Shown one piece after another: positions 35,940-45,642 of a DNA stretch of 64,000 bases; positions within the stretch are counted from its first letter, which is position 1; every line of letters starts with the position of its first letter. Below the pieces are notes generated by a model. The model saw only the letters and a program-made list of their open reading frames with translations. It did no database searches and had not been told where the DNA came from. The stretch covers positions 1-64,000 of the forward strand of contig NZ_PXXX01000006.1 in assembly GCF_003367505.1 (NCBI RefSeq), read 5' to 3'. Source of the stretch: Lysinibacillus capsici. Lineage in GTDB: Bacteria; Bacillota; Bacilli; Bacillales_A; Planococcaceae. The position numbers and the translations under genes were made by a program.

Positions 35940-35996
35940 TTGCAACGTAAAAAAAATCGTGTTAGTATTAGTAAAACGTTTTACTAAAACGTTTTA
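35940..35996 (+). promoter_or_regulatory. promoter and two LacI-type operators of the hexuronate operon
   Basis: TTGCAA and TAGTAT are separated by 17 bases (35940-35968). Two palindromes follow at once: AGTAAAACGTTTTACT (35970-35985) and TAAAACGTTTTA (35985-35996), sharing one base and with their centres 13 bases apart. The central CG and the palindromic form are typical of LacI-family operators. The LacI-type gene at the end of the operon is the obvious ligand. Occupied sites would cover the transcription start. Confidence 0.8.
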
Positions 35997-36017
35997 TTTG
36001 TGAAGGGGATGAACATA

Positions 36018-36962
36018 TTGAGAAATAAACGAATTGCAACGATTGGGGATGCAATGGTCGTTTTTAATCCATCTAAGACAGGTCCTCTACGTTTCGTTCC
36101 TTCCTTTGAGCGAGCTGTGGGTGGTGCAGAATTAAATTTTGCGATAGGTGTTACGCGTTTAGATATGGAAGCAAAATGGATTAGTTGTATTGGAGACGAT
36201 GAATTTGGCAAATTAATTTATAACTTTGCGCGTGGTGAAGGGATTGATGTATCACATGTCTTACGAACACCACATATTCCAACTTCTATCTACTTTAAGG
36301 AGATTCGGGAAGACGGTGCAGGTAAATCGTTTTACTACCGCAACCCATCACCTTTACTTGAGCTGACAGAAGATCGTATAGATGAGTCAGTACTGGATGA
36401 TGTGGACCTATTACATATTAGCGGCGTGTATTTAGCGGTATGTGAACATAACATTGAAGTTGCATTGAAATTAATTACTTTAGCACAGGCGAAAAATATT
36501 CCAATATCTTTTGATCCAAATTTACGTTTAAAACTATGGACTATAGAAGATGCCCGAGCGGTATACGAAAAAGTGTATCCATCTATCAATCTTCTGTTAA
36601 CAGGACAGGATGAATTTGAGCTTTTATTTGAAGGGCGTACAATTAAAGACGTTCAAGAGAGTTATAAAATAGATGAAATTATTGTGAAAAAAGGTGAACA
36701 AGGCGCCACGGTTTATACAGCCACTGAACAGTATGATCGAGAAGCATTTTCCATTCGTGCCATTGATACAGTTGGAGCAGGGGATGCATTTGATGCTGCC
36801 TATGTCTATAGCTATTTAAATGGTGATGATATCGTAGAACGCCTCCGTTTAGCTAATGGTGCAGGTGCATTGGTAGCAACAATTAAAGGAGATAATGAAG
36901 GGCTTCCATCCCTGCAAGAATTAAGGCAATTTATTGGTGATGAAAAACTAATTGAGCGTTAG
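36018..36962 (+). CDS. kdgK: 2-dehydro-3-deoxygluconate kinase
   Basis: A PfkB-family sugar kinase of 314 residues that phosphorylates 2-keto-3-deoxygluconate to KDPG. The N-terminal GGAELNFAIGVTRL block and the C-terminal ATP/catalytic motif IDTVGAGDAFDAAY (catalytic Asp) are clear. TTG 36018 is preferred, eight bases after GAAGGGGATG; ATG 36009 and GTG 36000 are in frame but badly spaced from any site, and GTG 36000 lies almost on the operator. First gene of an eleven-gene operon; the KDPG aldolase gene follows 12 bases later, completing the lower pathway. Confidence 0.9.
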   Translation: MRNKRIATIGDAMVVFNPSKTGPLRFVPSFERAVGGAELNFAIGVTRLDMEAKWISCIGDDEFGKLIYNFARGEGIDVSHVLRTPHIPTSIYFKEIREDGAGKSFYYRNPSPLLELTEDRIDESVLDDVDLLHISGVYLAVCEHNIEVALKLITLAQAKNIPISFDPNLRLKLWTIEDARAVYEKVYPSINLLLTGQDEFELLFEGRTIKDVQESYKIDEIIVKKGEQGATVYTATEQYDREAFSIRAIDTVGAGDAFDAAYVYSYLNGDDIVERLRLANGAGALVATIKGDNEGLPSLQELRQFIGDEKLIER

Positions 36963-36974
36963 GAGTTGTCAGGA

Positions 36975-37595
36975 ATGCAAAAAATCGAAATTTTGAAAGC
37001 GTTGTCAGATGCGAAAATTGTAGCTGTTATTCGTGGGAATTCACCTGAAGAAGCGACGGAAATTTCAAAAGGTGCTATCTCAGGTGGTATTCGAGCAATT
37101 GAAATAACGTATACAACGCCTTTTGTTGAAGAAACTTTTAAAGCATTACGCAATAGCGATGCAATAATTGGAGCTGGCACAGTATTGGATGTTGAAACTG
37201 CACGCCACGCGATTTTAAACGGTGCTAAATTTGTTGTTAGTCCAAGCTACAACGCTGCAATTGCAAGGCTTTGCAATCGCTATAGCATTCCATATTTACC
37301 AGGCTGTATGACCATTACAGAAATGGTGACAGCACTTGAAGGTGGAAGTGACATTATTAAACTATTCCCGGGAAATCAATTTGAACCAAACTTTATTAAA
37401 GCCGTTAAAGGGCCTCTACCACATATCACAATTATGCCTACAGGTGGTGTTGGTTTGGCTAATATGAATGAATGGTTAGAAGCAGGCGCAGTTGCAGTTG
37501 GGATTGGAAGTGATTTAAATAAAGCATTTGTAAAAGATGGCTATGCAGGTGTAGTGGAACGTGCCAAAGCATATATCGAAAATCTATCAAACTAG
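36975..37595 (+). CDS. kdgA: KDPG aldolase (2-dehydro-3-deoxy-phosphogluconate aldolase)
   Basis: Cleaves KDPG to pyruvate and glyceraldehyde-3-phosphate. The 206-residue class I aldolase shows the catalytic Glu in GIRAIEITYTTP, the IGAGTVLD motif, the Schiff-base Lys in SDIIKLFPGNQF and the phosphate-binding MPTGGVG. ATG 36975 is used with TAGGAG upstream; the TTG three codons earlier would be too close to that site. It lies between kdgK and uxuA. Confidence 0.92.
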   Translation: MQKIEILKALSDAKIVAVIRGNSPEEATEISKGAISGGIRAIEITYTTPFVEETFKALRNSDAIIGAGTVLDVETARHAILNGAKFVVSPSYNAAIARLCNRYSIPYLPGCMTITEMVTALEGGSDIIKLFPGNQFEPNFIKAVKGPLPHITIMPTGGVGLANMNEWLEAGAVAVGIGSDLNKAFVKDGYAGVVERAKAYIENLSN

Positions 37596-37608
37596 GAGGT
37601 AATGACGT

Positions 37609-38673
37609 ATGAATATGACATTTAGATGGTATGGTCGTGGCAATGATACAGTGAAATTAGAAGATGTGAAGCAAATACCAAATGTAAAAGGTATTGTTTG
37701 GGCACTCCATCACCTACCAGCAGGAGAGGTGTGGACTAAAGAGGCTATTCAAGATGAAGTTGACTATATTCAATCGTTCGGATTCCATACAGATGTCGTG
37801 GAAAGTGTCAATGTCCATGAAGATATTAAATTAGGATTGTCAACACGTGATCAATATATAGAAAACTATAAACAATCTATTCGCAACCTTGGTGAAGTGG
37901 GTGTCAAAGTTATTTGCTATAACTTCATGCCCGTATTTGATTGGACACGTACAGATTTATTCCATCCATTAGAAGATGGCTCAACGGCTCTCTATTTTGA
38001 TAAGGAAAAGGTCATGAACTTAGATCCACAAGAACTAGTGAATGAAGTAAGCGCTTCTTCAGATTTAACCCTTCCAGGATGGGAACCAGAACGATTAGCT
38101 CGACTCTCAGATTTATTTGAACAGTACAAAGAAGTAGATGAAGCCAAACTTTGGGACAACTTAGCTTACTTTTTACAAGCCATTTTACCAGTTGCGGAAG
38201 AGGTAGGTATTCAAATGGCAATTCATCCAGATGATCCACCATATACCATCTTTGGCTTACCTCGCATTATTACAGGAGCAGAAAGCTATGAAAAATTAAT
38301 TAAAATCTCTGATTCCATGGCAAATGGCTTTACGTTCTGCTCAGGTTCAATGGGAGCAGACCCACAAAATGATATGGTAGCCATCGCTGAAAAATATGCA
38401 TATCGTGCTCCGTTTGCTCATATCCGCAATGTCAAGATTATGGAAAATGGTAGTTTCTTTGAAACATCGCATTTTACATCGGATGGCTCAATCGATATTA
38501 AAAATATTGTCCGTGCATTAAATGACCAAAACTATGAAGGTTATGTACGTCCAGATCATGGTCGTCATATTTGGGGAGAACAATGTCGTCCAGGCTACGG
38601 CTTATATGATCGAGCACTTGGCATTATGTATTTAAATGGACTTTGGGATGCTTATGAAAATCTGAAGAAATAG
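37609..38673 (+). CDS. uxuA: D-mannonate dehydratase
   Basis: A 354-residue UxuA family enzyme that dehydrates D-mannonate to 2-keto-3-deoxygluconate. The N terminus MTFRWYGRGNDTVKLEDVKQ and KGIVWALHHLPAGEVW are nearly diagnostic. VICYNFMPVFDWTRT and the metal-site stretch MAIHPDDPP are further family blocks, and the C-terminal VRPDHGRHIWGE completes the set. AGGAGG precedes the ATG by nine bases. It takes the product of the uxuB-type SDR two genes downstream. Confidence 0.95.
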   Translation: MNMTFRWYGRGNDTVKLEDVKQIPNVKGIVWALHHLPAGEVWTKEAIQDEVDYIQSFGFHTDVVESVNVHEDIKLGLSTRDQYIENYKQSIRNLGEVGVKVICYNFMPVFDWTRTDLFHPLEDGSTALYFDKEKVMNLDPQELVNEVSASSDLTLPGWEPERLARLSDLFEQYKEVDEAKLWDNLAYFLQAILPVAEEVGIQMAIHPDDPPYTIFGLPRIITGAESYEKLIKISDSMANGFTFCSGSMGADPQNDMVAIAEKYAYRAPFAHIRNVKIMENGSFFETSHFTSDGSIDIKNIVRALNDQNYEGYVRPDHGRHIWGEQCRPGYGLYDRALGIMYLNGLWDAYENLKK

Positions 38674-38682
38674 GTGACGTGT

Positions 38683-39705
38683 ATGAAAGCACTACAAGTA
38701 ATCAAACCTTTTGAAATGGCTTTAATTGACGTAGCAGAACCAGTAATAACAAAGTCAACAGATGTCCTTGTTCAAACAGAATATGTTGGTATTTGTGGCT
38801 CAGACATGCATATTTATCATGGCTCGAATCCATTAGCGACATTGCCTCGTGTACCTGGGCATGAAGTTGCTGGCCGAGTGTTAGAGGTTGGTCAAGACGT
38901 ACAAGGTTTAAAAGCTGGTGACAAGGTTGTTGTCGAACCAATTCGTTATTGTGGTGAGTGCTATGCTTGCCGTAAAGGACAACCAAATGTCTGCGAACAA
39001 CTTTCTGTTTTTGGTGTTCATGAAGATGGAGGCATGCGTGAGCGTTTTGTTGTAGCTGAAAAGCAATTGCATAAAGTAGCAGACCACACCTCTTTAGAAG
39101 AGGCAGTCTTAATTGAACCTTATACAATTGGCGCGCAGGCAGTATATCGTGGTGAATTACAGGCTGGTGAAACACTATTGATTCAAGGGGCCGGACCGAT
39201 TGGCATTTGTATTTTAAAGATGGCTAAATTAATAGATGCACGCGTGATGATTTCTGATCTGGATCCAGCAAAGCTCTCATTTGCAAAAGAACTTGGTGCA
39301 GATGTAGTTGTTAATGTAAACGAGCAAGATTTATTAGAGGCTGTTAACCAATGGACAGATGGAGTAGGTGTCAATGTATCTATTGATGCAGTTTGTATTC
39401 CACTAACATTTAAGCAATCTATCGATGCTGTTTCAGTTGCTGGGAGAGTAGTAGTCCTTAGCTTTGGAGAGGAAGCCATTGAGCTTGCCCCACTACCAAT
39501 TACGAAAAAGGAATTATCGATAAAAGGCTCACGTTTACAAACATTCCAATTTGAAAATGTAGTGAAGCTTGTTGATGCTGGAAAGCTACAGCATCAAGGT
39601 TTAATTACACATACTTTCTCATTACATGAAGCAAAAGAAGCATTTGAATATATAGAAAAAAACCAAAATGAAGTACGTAAAGTTATTTTAAAAGTAGGTG
39701 AGTAA
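38683..39705 (+). CDS. Zn-dependent alcohol dehydrogenase, RspB/LgoD-like (1)
   Basis: A 340-residue medium-chain dehydrogenase. The catalytic zinc set is [10 protein letters not shown] near residue 37, the [12 protein letters not shown] motif, and the structural zinc cluster [15 protein letters not shown] near 89-103. The NAD-binding [14 protein letters not shown] lies near 170. In E. coli, related enzymes oxidise L-gulonate (RspB) or L-galactonate (LgoD/YjjN) at C5 to fructuronate or tagaturonate, which fits the neighbouring uxuB and uxaB. The exact aldonate is inferred. ATG 38683 is preferred over GTG 38674 because AGGTGAC lies just before it. Confidence 0.85.
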   Translation: MKALQVIKPFEMALIDVAEPVITKSTDVLVQTEYVGICGSDMHIYHGSNPLATLPRVPGHEVAGRVLEVGQDVQGLKAGDKVVVEPIRYCGECYACRKGQPNVCEQLSVFGVHEDGGMRERFVVAEKQLHKVADHTSLEEAVLIEPYTIGAQAVYRGELQAGETLLIQGAGPIGICILKMAKLIDARVMISDLDPAKLSFAKELGADVVVNVNEQDLLEAVNQWTDGVGVNVSIDAVCIPLTFKQSIDAVSVAGRVVVLSFGEEAIELAPLPITKKELSIKGSRLQTFQFENVVKLVDAGKLQHQGLITHTFSLHEAKEAFEYIEKNQNEVRKVILKVGE

Positions 39706-39706
39706 G

Positions 39707-40531
39707 GTGCATGAAGCATTGCAAAATAAAGTGGCTGTTGTAACGGGTGGTAGTGGTGTTCTTTGCTCAGAGATGGCAATGGAATTGGCTAGGCAAGGTA
39801 TGCGAGTTGCTATTTTAAATCGTACAGCGCAAAAAGGAGAAGCAGTCGTCCGATCGATTACAGAAAATGGCGGAGAAGCAATTAATTTTTCTGTGGATGT
39901 TTTAAACAAAGAGTCGTTAATAGCAGCGAGACAAGCAATTTTACAGCAATATGGTCAAATTGATGTACTGATTAATGGAGCGGGCGGCAATCATCCAGAT
40001 GCCATTACGGCTGATGAAGTATATAAAGAACAATCGACTACACCAAATTTCTTTGAATTAACACCAAGTGGTTTTGAAAGCGTATTCTCGAATAATTTTA
40101 CAGGAACATTTTTGGCTGCCCAAGTTTTTGGTGAAGCATTGCTGAGAACGAAGGGCACAATTATTAATATTTCATCCATGAGCTCCTATGCCCCTATGAC
40201 AAAAGTGCCTGCATATAGCGCGGCAAAGGCAGCGATTAATAACTTTACGCAATGGATGGCGGTGCATTTTGCAGAAGCAGGTTTACGTGTTAATGCCATT
40301 GCACCTGGATTTTTTATTACCGAACAAAACCGTAATTTATTGCTAACAGAAGATGGTTCATTAACTGCACGTTCAGAAAAAATCATTGCAGCTACACCAC
40401 AAAAGCGTTTTGGAAAACCACAAGATTTATTAGGAACTTTATTATTTTTAGCTGATGATACATACTCAGCATTTGTCACTGGCGTAACAATTCCTGTTGA
40501 TGGTGGATTTATGGCTTATTCAGGCGTTTAA
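39707..40531 (+). CDS. uxuB: D-mannonate oxidoreductase (fructuronate reductase), SDR type
   Basis: A 274-residue short-chain dehydrogenase resembling B. subtilis YjmF/UxuB, which interconverts D-fructuronate and D-mannonate. VAVVTGGSGVLCSEMAMELA is the cofactor loop, INGAGGNHPDAIT a family-specific block, NISSMSSYAP the catalytic Ser region and YSAAKAAINNF the Tyr/Lys motif. GTG 39707 is used because AGGTGAG sits just before; GTG 39698 is in frame but within that site. It overlaps or abuts the dehydrogenase gene before it, so the two are translationally coupled. Confidence 0.87.
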   Translation: MHEALQNKVAVVTGGSGVLCSEMAMELARQGMRVAILNRTAQKGEAVVRSITENGGEAINFSVDVLNKESLIAARQAILQQYGQIDVLINGAGGNHPDAITADEVYKEQSTTPNFFELTPSGFESVFSNNFTGTFLAAQVFGEALLRTKGTIINISSMSSYAPMTKVPAYSAAKAAINNFTQWMAVHFAEAGLRVNAIAPGFFITEQNRNLLLTEDGSLTARSEKIIAATPQKRFGKPQDLLGTLLFLADDTYSAFVTGVTIPVDGGFMAYSGV

Positions 40532-40567
40532 CAAAGGGGATTTATTTCAAATTTAGGGGTGAATGAT

Positions 40568-41833
40568 ATGAAACAACAAGGTATTTTTGGAGACGGCAAA
40601 ACGGTTGTAATTGTCATGCTATTTTTAGCGGGTGTCATTAACTATTTAGATCGTTCAGCACTATCAATTGCAGCACCATTTATTCAAGAAGATATTCATC
40701 TAACGTCAACCCAATTAGGGATTATCTTTAGTAGCTTCTCTGTTGGGTATGCCATTTTTAACTTCTTAGGTGGAATGGCTTCCGATAAATTTGGTGCCAA
40801 GTTAACGCTATTTGTAGCGATGATTGTATGGTCTTTATTTAGTGGAGCAATGGTTTTAGTCGTTGGGTTCGCATCGTTGATTATTGTTCGTATTGTATTT
40901 GGTATGGCGGAAGGGCCATTGTCATCAACCATAAATAAGATGGTGAATAACTGGTTTCCTGCGGATAAACGTGCCTCTGTAGTAGGGCTAGCCAATAGTG
41001 GTACGCCACTTGGTGGTGCAATCGCAGGTCCAATCGTTGGTTATATTGCATTAGCATATGGATGGAAATATTCATTTATTGCGATCATGATCCTTGGATT
41101 TATTTGGGCAATCGTATGGTTTAAAGTGGTGAAAGAAAAGCCAAACAAAGAAGACAGTGTAGAATCAATGGCAAACTTAGAGATTGCAGCAGAAGATATC
41201 AATCATAGTCGTGGTCTATCTTATTATTTAAAACAACCAACAGTATTATTTACTGCTTTTTCGTTCTTTGCCTATAACTATATCCTATTCTTTTTCTTAA
41301 CTTGGTTCCCAAGCTATCTAGTAGAAGCTCGTGGAATGGCTGTAAAAGATATGAGTATTGTAACGGTTATTCCGTGGATTTTAGGATTCCTAGGTTTAGC
41401 ATTGAGTGGAATTGTCTCAGATTTCATTTACAAACGCTTTATGCGTAAGGGAGTTTTATTCTCTCGTAAAGTCGTTCTAGTGACATGTTTATTCTTAGCA
41501 GCTGTATCGATTGGCTGTGCAGGTATTGTAACAACAACAGTTAGTGCTGTTGCGCTTGTTGCTACCTCTGTTTTCTTCTTATATTTAACAGGGGCTATTT
41601 ACTGGGCAATCATTAATGATGTGGTGGAATCTAAGTATGTTGGATCTGTTGGCGGCTTTATGCACTTCCTTGCAAACACAGCTGGTATTATTGGGCCAAC
41701 TTTAACAGGTTTCCTAGTAGACAGAACAGGAACATTCTCCGCAGCTTTCCTACTTGCAGGTGGCTTAGCGGTCATCGCTTCATTAGCAGTTATTAAATTT
41801 GTTACACCAATTGTTCATAAAGAATTAGCTTAA
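40568..41833 (+). CDS. MFS hexuronate/aldonate transporter (ACS family, ExuT-like)
   Basis: A 421-residue, twelve-helix major facilitator of the anion:cation symporter family. VINYLDRSALSIAAPFIQED is the usual N-terminal signature, followed by GGMASDKFGAK in loop 2-3 and GMAEGPLSSTINKMVNNWFP. The same family includes ExuT (hexuronates), GudP (glucarate) and the L-galactonate carrier LgoT, so substrate cannot be settled by family alone. Context suggests a hexuronate or hexonate. ATG 40568 after AGGGGTGA is chosen over GTG 40559. Confidence 0.85.
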   Translation: MKQQGIFGDGKTVVIVMLFLAGVINYLDRSALSIAAPFIQEDIHLTSTQLGIIFSSFSVGYAIFNFLGGMASDKFGAKLTLFVAMIVWSLFSGAMVLVVGFASLIIVRIVFGMAEGPLSSTINKMVNNWFPADKRASVVGLANSGTPLGGAIAGPIVGYIALAYGWKYSFIAIMILGFIWAIVWFKVVKEKPNKEDSVESMANLEIAAEDINHSRGLSYYLKQPTVLFTAFSFFAYNYILFFFLTWFPSYLVEARGMAVKDMSIVTVIPWILGFLGLALSGIVSDFIYKRFMRKGVLFSRKVVLVTCLFLAAVSIGCAGIVTTTVSAVALVATSVFFLYLTGAIYWAIINDVVESKYVGSVGGFMHFLANTAGIIGPTLTGFLVDRTGTFSAAFLLAGGLAVIASLAVIKFVTPIVHKELA

Positions 41834-41854
41834 AAATAGAAAGGATGGATTCAA

Positions 41855-43354
41855 ATGAACAATCAATCAGTTATTAAAATTCATCCGATGGACAATGTTG
41901 CCATAGCCTTGAGTGATCTTCCTCAAGGCTTTTTACTTCCATTGGATGGAAAGGAAATAACGTTACAGCAACAAGTACTACGTGGGCATAAGATCGCCAT
42001 CAAGACTCTTTCTAAAGATGCACACATCACGAAATATGGTTTTTCAATTGGTCATGCGACAGAAGAAATCCTAGCAGGTAGCTGGGTTCATTCCCATAAC
42101 ATGAAAACCAATTTATCGGGTGAATTAAGCTATGAATTTAATCCAAAAACACATCCCGTAGCAGAGTCTCGTCATGCACAGCGCACGTTCAAGGGGTATC
42201 GTAGAAAAGATGGTCAGGCTGGTGTACGAAATGAAATTTGGATTATTAATACGGTTGGATGTATTAACAAAGTAGCTGAAAACTTGGCGAAGTTAGGCAA
42301 CCAATTATTGAAGGCTGACAATTTTGATGGTGTACAGCATTTCGCTCATCCATATGGTTGCTCACAACTTGGTGATGATTTAACGTATACACAAAAAATC
42401 TTAGCTAATTTAATTCATCACCCTAATGCAGGGGCAGTCATTGTATTAGGGCTAGGATGTGAGAACAATTATATTGAGCTCTTTAAGAAAACAATTGGTC
42501 ATTATGATGAACAACGCGTTTCCTTTTTAAATGTTCAAGAATCAGCAGATGAAATGGAAGAGGGTCAACAACTGCTTGAAAAAGCCTTTGACTATGTGAC
42601 GACATTTGACAGACAAACATTACCTATTTCAGAACTGAAAATTGGTTTGAAATGTGGTGGTAGTGATGGTTTCTCTGGCATTACCGCTAATCCGATGATT
42701 GGTGTATTTTCTGACCAGTTGATCTCAGCTGGAGGTGCAACGGTGTTAACGGAAGTTCCAGAGATGTTTGGTGCTGAACAGATTTTAATGGAACGTGCAA
42801 AAGATGCCTCTGTTTTTGAGGATATTGTGCATTTAGTAAATGACTTTAAACAGTATTTTATGAAATATAATCAACCTGTCTATGAAAATCCCTCTCCAGG
42901 AAATAAAGCGGGTGGAATAACAACATTGGAAGAAAAATCACTTGGCTGTATACAAAAAGGGGGCTTTCAAGAGGTAAAAGAAGTGCTTGATTATGGCGAA
43001 CGTATGACAACAAAGGGGCTACATTTACTAAACGGTCCAGGAAATGATCTTGTTTCAACAACAGCACTGGCCTCAACAGGCTGCCAAATCGTCCTTTTCT
43101 CAACTGGTAGGGGAACACCCTTTGGAGGACCTACACCAACAGTCAAAATTTCAACAAACACACCACTTTATGAACGAAAAAAAAATTGGATTGACTTTAA
43201 CGCAGGGCAGTTAGTGGATGGGAAGCCGATGGATGTATTAGTCGATGAATTTATGGATTATATAGTAGCGCTAGCTTCAGGTGAAGTGCAAACGAATAAT
43301 GAGAAATATGGATTCAAAGAAATCGCCATTTTTAAAGATGGCGTGACGATGTAG
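41855..43354 (+). CDS. uxaA: altronate dehydratase
   Basis: A 499-residue UxaA protein that dehydrates D-altronate to 2-keto-3-deoxygluconate. An N-terminal SAF-like domain (about residues 10-95, with HKIAIKTLSKDAHITKYGFS) is fused to the large C-terminal domain. The latter shows GYRRKDGQAGVRNEIWIINT, HPYGCSQLGDD, GLGCENNYIE and GLKCGGSDGFSGITANP. The conserved Cys-containing motifs suggest a metal centre. AAAGGATGG precedes the ATG. It pairs with uxaB directly downstream. Confidence 0.93.
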   Translation: MNNQSVIKIHPMDNVAIALSDLPQGFLLPLDGKEITLQQQVLRGHKIAIKTLSKDAHITKYGFSIGHATEEILAGSWVHSHNMKTNLSGELSYEFNPKTHPVAESRHAQRTFKGYRRKDGQAGVRNEIWIINTVGCINKVAENLAKLGNQLLKADNFDGVQHFAHPYGCSQLGDDLTYTQKILANLIHHPNAGAVIVLGLGCENNYIELFKKTIGHYDEQRVSFLNVQESADEMEEGQQLLEKAFDYVTTFDRQTLPISELKIGLKCGGSDGFSGITANPMIGVFSDQLISAGGATVLTEVPEMFGAEQILMERAKDASVFEDIVHLVNDFKQYFMKYNQPVYENPSPGNKAGGITTLEEKSLGCIQKGGFQEVKEVLDYGERMTTKGLHLLNGPGNDLVSTTALASTGCQIVLFSTGRGTPFGGPTPTVKISTNTPLYERKKNWIDFNAGQLVDGKPMDVLVDEFMDYIVALASGEVQTNNEKYGFKEIAIFKDGVTM

Positions 43355-43366
43355 GAGAGAAATGAC

Positions 43367-44632
43367 ATGAAACATCCTATTAAAATTATGCAAATAGGTG
43401 ATGGGAATTTTATCAGAGGCTTTTTTGACCTAGCAGTTGAAAAACTACAAGTCCCTTGCAGTATTGTTTCTGTCGCAGCAACAGCAAGAGGAAAAACAGT
43501 TAAACTGCTAGAAGAACAACAGCTGCAATTCACTGTGATGGAACGTGGGCTAAAAAACGGTGAGGTCGTAGAAGAAGAAACCACTATTAAGATTATTCAA
43601 GATACTATTCATCCATATGAAAACTGGCCTACATTTTTACAATATGCACAGTCTGAGACATTAGAAATGATTGTGTCTAATACAACAGAGGCAGGGATTT
43701 ATTATGAAAATATTCCTTATCCTACGGCTTGTCCCACAAGCTATGCAGCAAAGTTAACCGTCTTTCTAGAACAATATTACAAACATTTTCAGGGTGAAAA
43801 ACAAGTGGCAATTGTGCCTTTGGAATTAATAGAACAGAATGGCTCTACATTAAAAACAATTTGTCTACAGCATGCTAAAGACTGGAAGTTGCCTACAGCA
43901 TTTAATGATTGGCTTGCTACGTTAACTTTTTGTAATACACTTGTAGACCGTATTGTAACAGGTTATCCACGGGATTATCAGGGGGAGGATGCCCTTTACA
44001 CAGTTTGTGAACCGTATTTCTTATTTGTAATTGATCAAAAAGAGCCATTTAAACATTGGCCAACAAGTCATGATTTCCCTTTTGTCTTTGATGAGTTAGA
44101 CATGTATCGAAAACGCAAAGTTGCCATTTTAAATGGTAGTCATATTTTGTTTTCAGCATTCGGCAAGATTTTTAACTATAAAACTGTAAGAGAGGCATTT
44201 TCTCATGCAGGTGTTCGAGCCTTTATTGAAAAAGTAACAAACGATTTTATCCAACGCTTCCAAGTGGATGAGCACTATCAGCAAGATGTCTTTGAACGTT
44301 TTTTAAACCCATTTATTGAGCATCAGCTATATGATATTCAATTAAATGAGTTATCCAAGTGGCAAACACGTATTGCCCCTTACGCTGAAACAGAAATATA
44401 CTATCAAGCTTTAGCAATAGGGATATATGCAATGAATCCAACACGCTTTTCCGTGCGTGAATCTGATCAAACTATTGAAAAACTGACTGAAATCCATAAC
44501 TATTTTGAACAAGGTCAGTCAGAGCCAATGCAACAATTTATCGAACAATATTTCCAGTGTGATGCAGCAGAGGTTATTCAGCAATTATCTACAATTACTA
44601 GTTTATTGGAGGCAATAGCATGCGACAATTAA
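43367..44632 (+). CDS. uxaB: tagaturonate reductase (altronate oxidoreductase)
   Basis: A 421-residue member of the mannitol dehydrogenase family that reduces D-tagaturonate to D-altronate with NADH. The N-terminal KIMQIGDGNFIRGFFDLAVE is the cofactor-binding start. SNTTEAGI and CNTLVDRIVTGYPRD are family blocks, and RKRKVAILNGSHILFSAFG carries the catalytic Lys region. AGGAGAG precedes the ATG. Its end overlaps the next gene by 13 bases, which points to coupled translation. Confidence 0.92.
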   Translation: MKHPIKIMQIGDGNFIRGFFDLAVEKLQVPCSIVSVAATARGKTVKLLEEQQLQFTVMERGLKNGEVVEEETTIKIIQDTIHPYENWPTFLQYAQSETLEMIVSNTTEAGIYYENIPYPTACPTSYAAKLTVFLEQYYKHFQGEKQVAIVPLELIEQNGSTLKTICLQHAKDWKLPTAFNDWLATLTFCNTLVDRIVTGYPRDYQGEDALYTVCEPYFLFVIDQKEPFKHWPTSHDFPFVFDELDMYRKRKVAILNGSHILFSAFGKIFNYKTVREAFSHAGVRAFIEKVTNDFIQRFQVDEHYQQDVFERFLNPFIEHQLYDIQLNELSKWQTRIAPYAETEIYYQALAIGIYAMNPTRFSVRESDQTIEKLTEIHNYFEQGQSEPMQQFIEQYFQCDAAEVIQQLSTITSLLEAIACDN

Positions 44633-45627
44633 TCATTAATGAACCGTTTCAAATGGTGGAACGTGAAGTATACAAGCCTAGTATTGAAGGAAGTCATGAT
44701 GTTTTATTAAAAATCACGCATATTGGTGTATGTGGAACAGACACACATGCTTTTGCAGGTGAACAACCATTCTTTAGTTATCCACGAGTGTTAGGGCACG
44801 AACTAGCTGCTATCGTGGAAGAAGTCGGTGAAGCAGTTAAGGACATCCAAGTAGGAGATCGTGCAACAGTTATTCCATACATCCATTGTGGAGAGTGTGT
44901 TGCATGTCGTCGAGGTCAAACAAACTGCTGTAAATTTTTGAAAGTATTAGGTGTACATATGGATGGTGGTATGGGCGAATATATCGTAGTTGATGACAGT
45001 ATTGTAATTACTGATAATGCTGTGTCAGGTGACCAATTAGCCATTGTGGAACCATTAGCTATTGGTGCCCATGCAGTACGTCGTTCGGAACTAACAGAAA
45101 ATGATACAGTACTTGTTATCGGTGCAGGGCCAATTGGATTAGGAGCAGCACGTTTTGCTAAGTTACGCGGTGCAAAAACAGTATTAATGGATTTGAACGA
45201 AGAACGTTTAAAAGAAGGACAGGCATGGTCGGAAGCGGATGGTGTGATTGTTGGTAGCCATGACATAATGGCGCAGTTACATGAAAAATTTAATGGTGAA
45301 CTTCCTACAGTTGTCTTTGATGCAACAGGCAATCAACAATCAATGGAATCCTCATTTCAATACGTAGAAAATAGTGGCACATTAGTGTTTATTGGTTTAA
45401 TGAAGAAAACCATTACATTTAATGATCCTGAATTTCATTCAAAGGAATTAACATTGAAGAGCAGCCGTAATGCTACGTTAGAAGATTTTGAGACGGTTAT
45501 GAACTACATGCAGTCAGGAGCTATAAAGAAAGGCTATGTTACGAAGCATATTGCATTCGATGAAGCTATTTCTTACTTTGAGGCAAAACAATACAACACA
45601 AATAAAGCACAAATCTATTTTAAATAA
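44620..45627 (+). CDS. Zn-dependent alcohol dehydrogenase, YjmD-like (2)
   Basis: A 335-residue medium-chain dehydrogenase, related to but distinct from the first one in the operon. The catalytic zinc motif CGTDTHAFAG lies near residue 37, GHELAAIVEEVG follows, and the structural zinc cluster is CGECVACRRGQTNCC. The cofactor loop is GAGPIGLGAARFAK. It resembles YjmD of the B. subtilis exu locus, whose reaction is not established; L-gulonate or L-galactonate oxidation is a reasonable inference. It starts inside uxaB with TTGGAGG upstream. Confidence 0.85.
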   Translation: MRQLIINEPFQMVEREVYKPSIEGSHDVLLKITHIGVCGTDTHAFAGEQPFFSYPRVLGHELAAIVEEVGEAVKDIQVGDRATVIPYIHCGECVACRRGQTNCCKFLKVLGVHMDGGMGEYIVVDDSIVITDNAVSGDQLAIVEPLAIGAHAVRRSELTENDTVLVIGAGPIGLGAARFAKLRGAKTVLMDLNEERLKEGQAWSEADGVIVGSHDIMAQLHEKFNGELPTVVFDATGNQQSMESSFQYVENSGTLVFIGLMKKTITFNDPEFHSKELTLKSSRNATLEDFETVMNYMQSGAIKKGYVTKHIAFDEAISYFEAKQYNTNKAQIYFK

Positions 45628-45642
45628 TGGGGAGGATTTTCA

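Noticed and set aside
35970..35985. cre site in the hexuronate promoter
   Set aside because: GTAAAACGTTTTAC departs from the cre consensus at the first two positions, and two tandem perfect palindromes fit a LacI-family repressor better.
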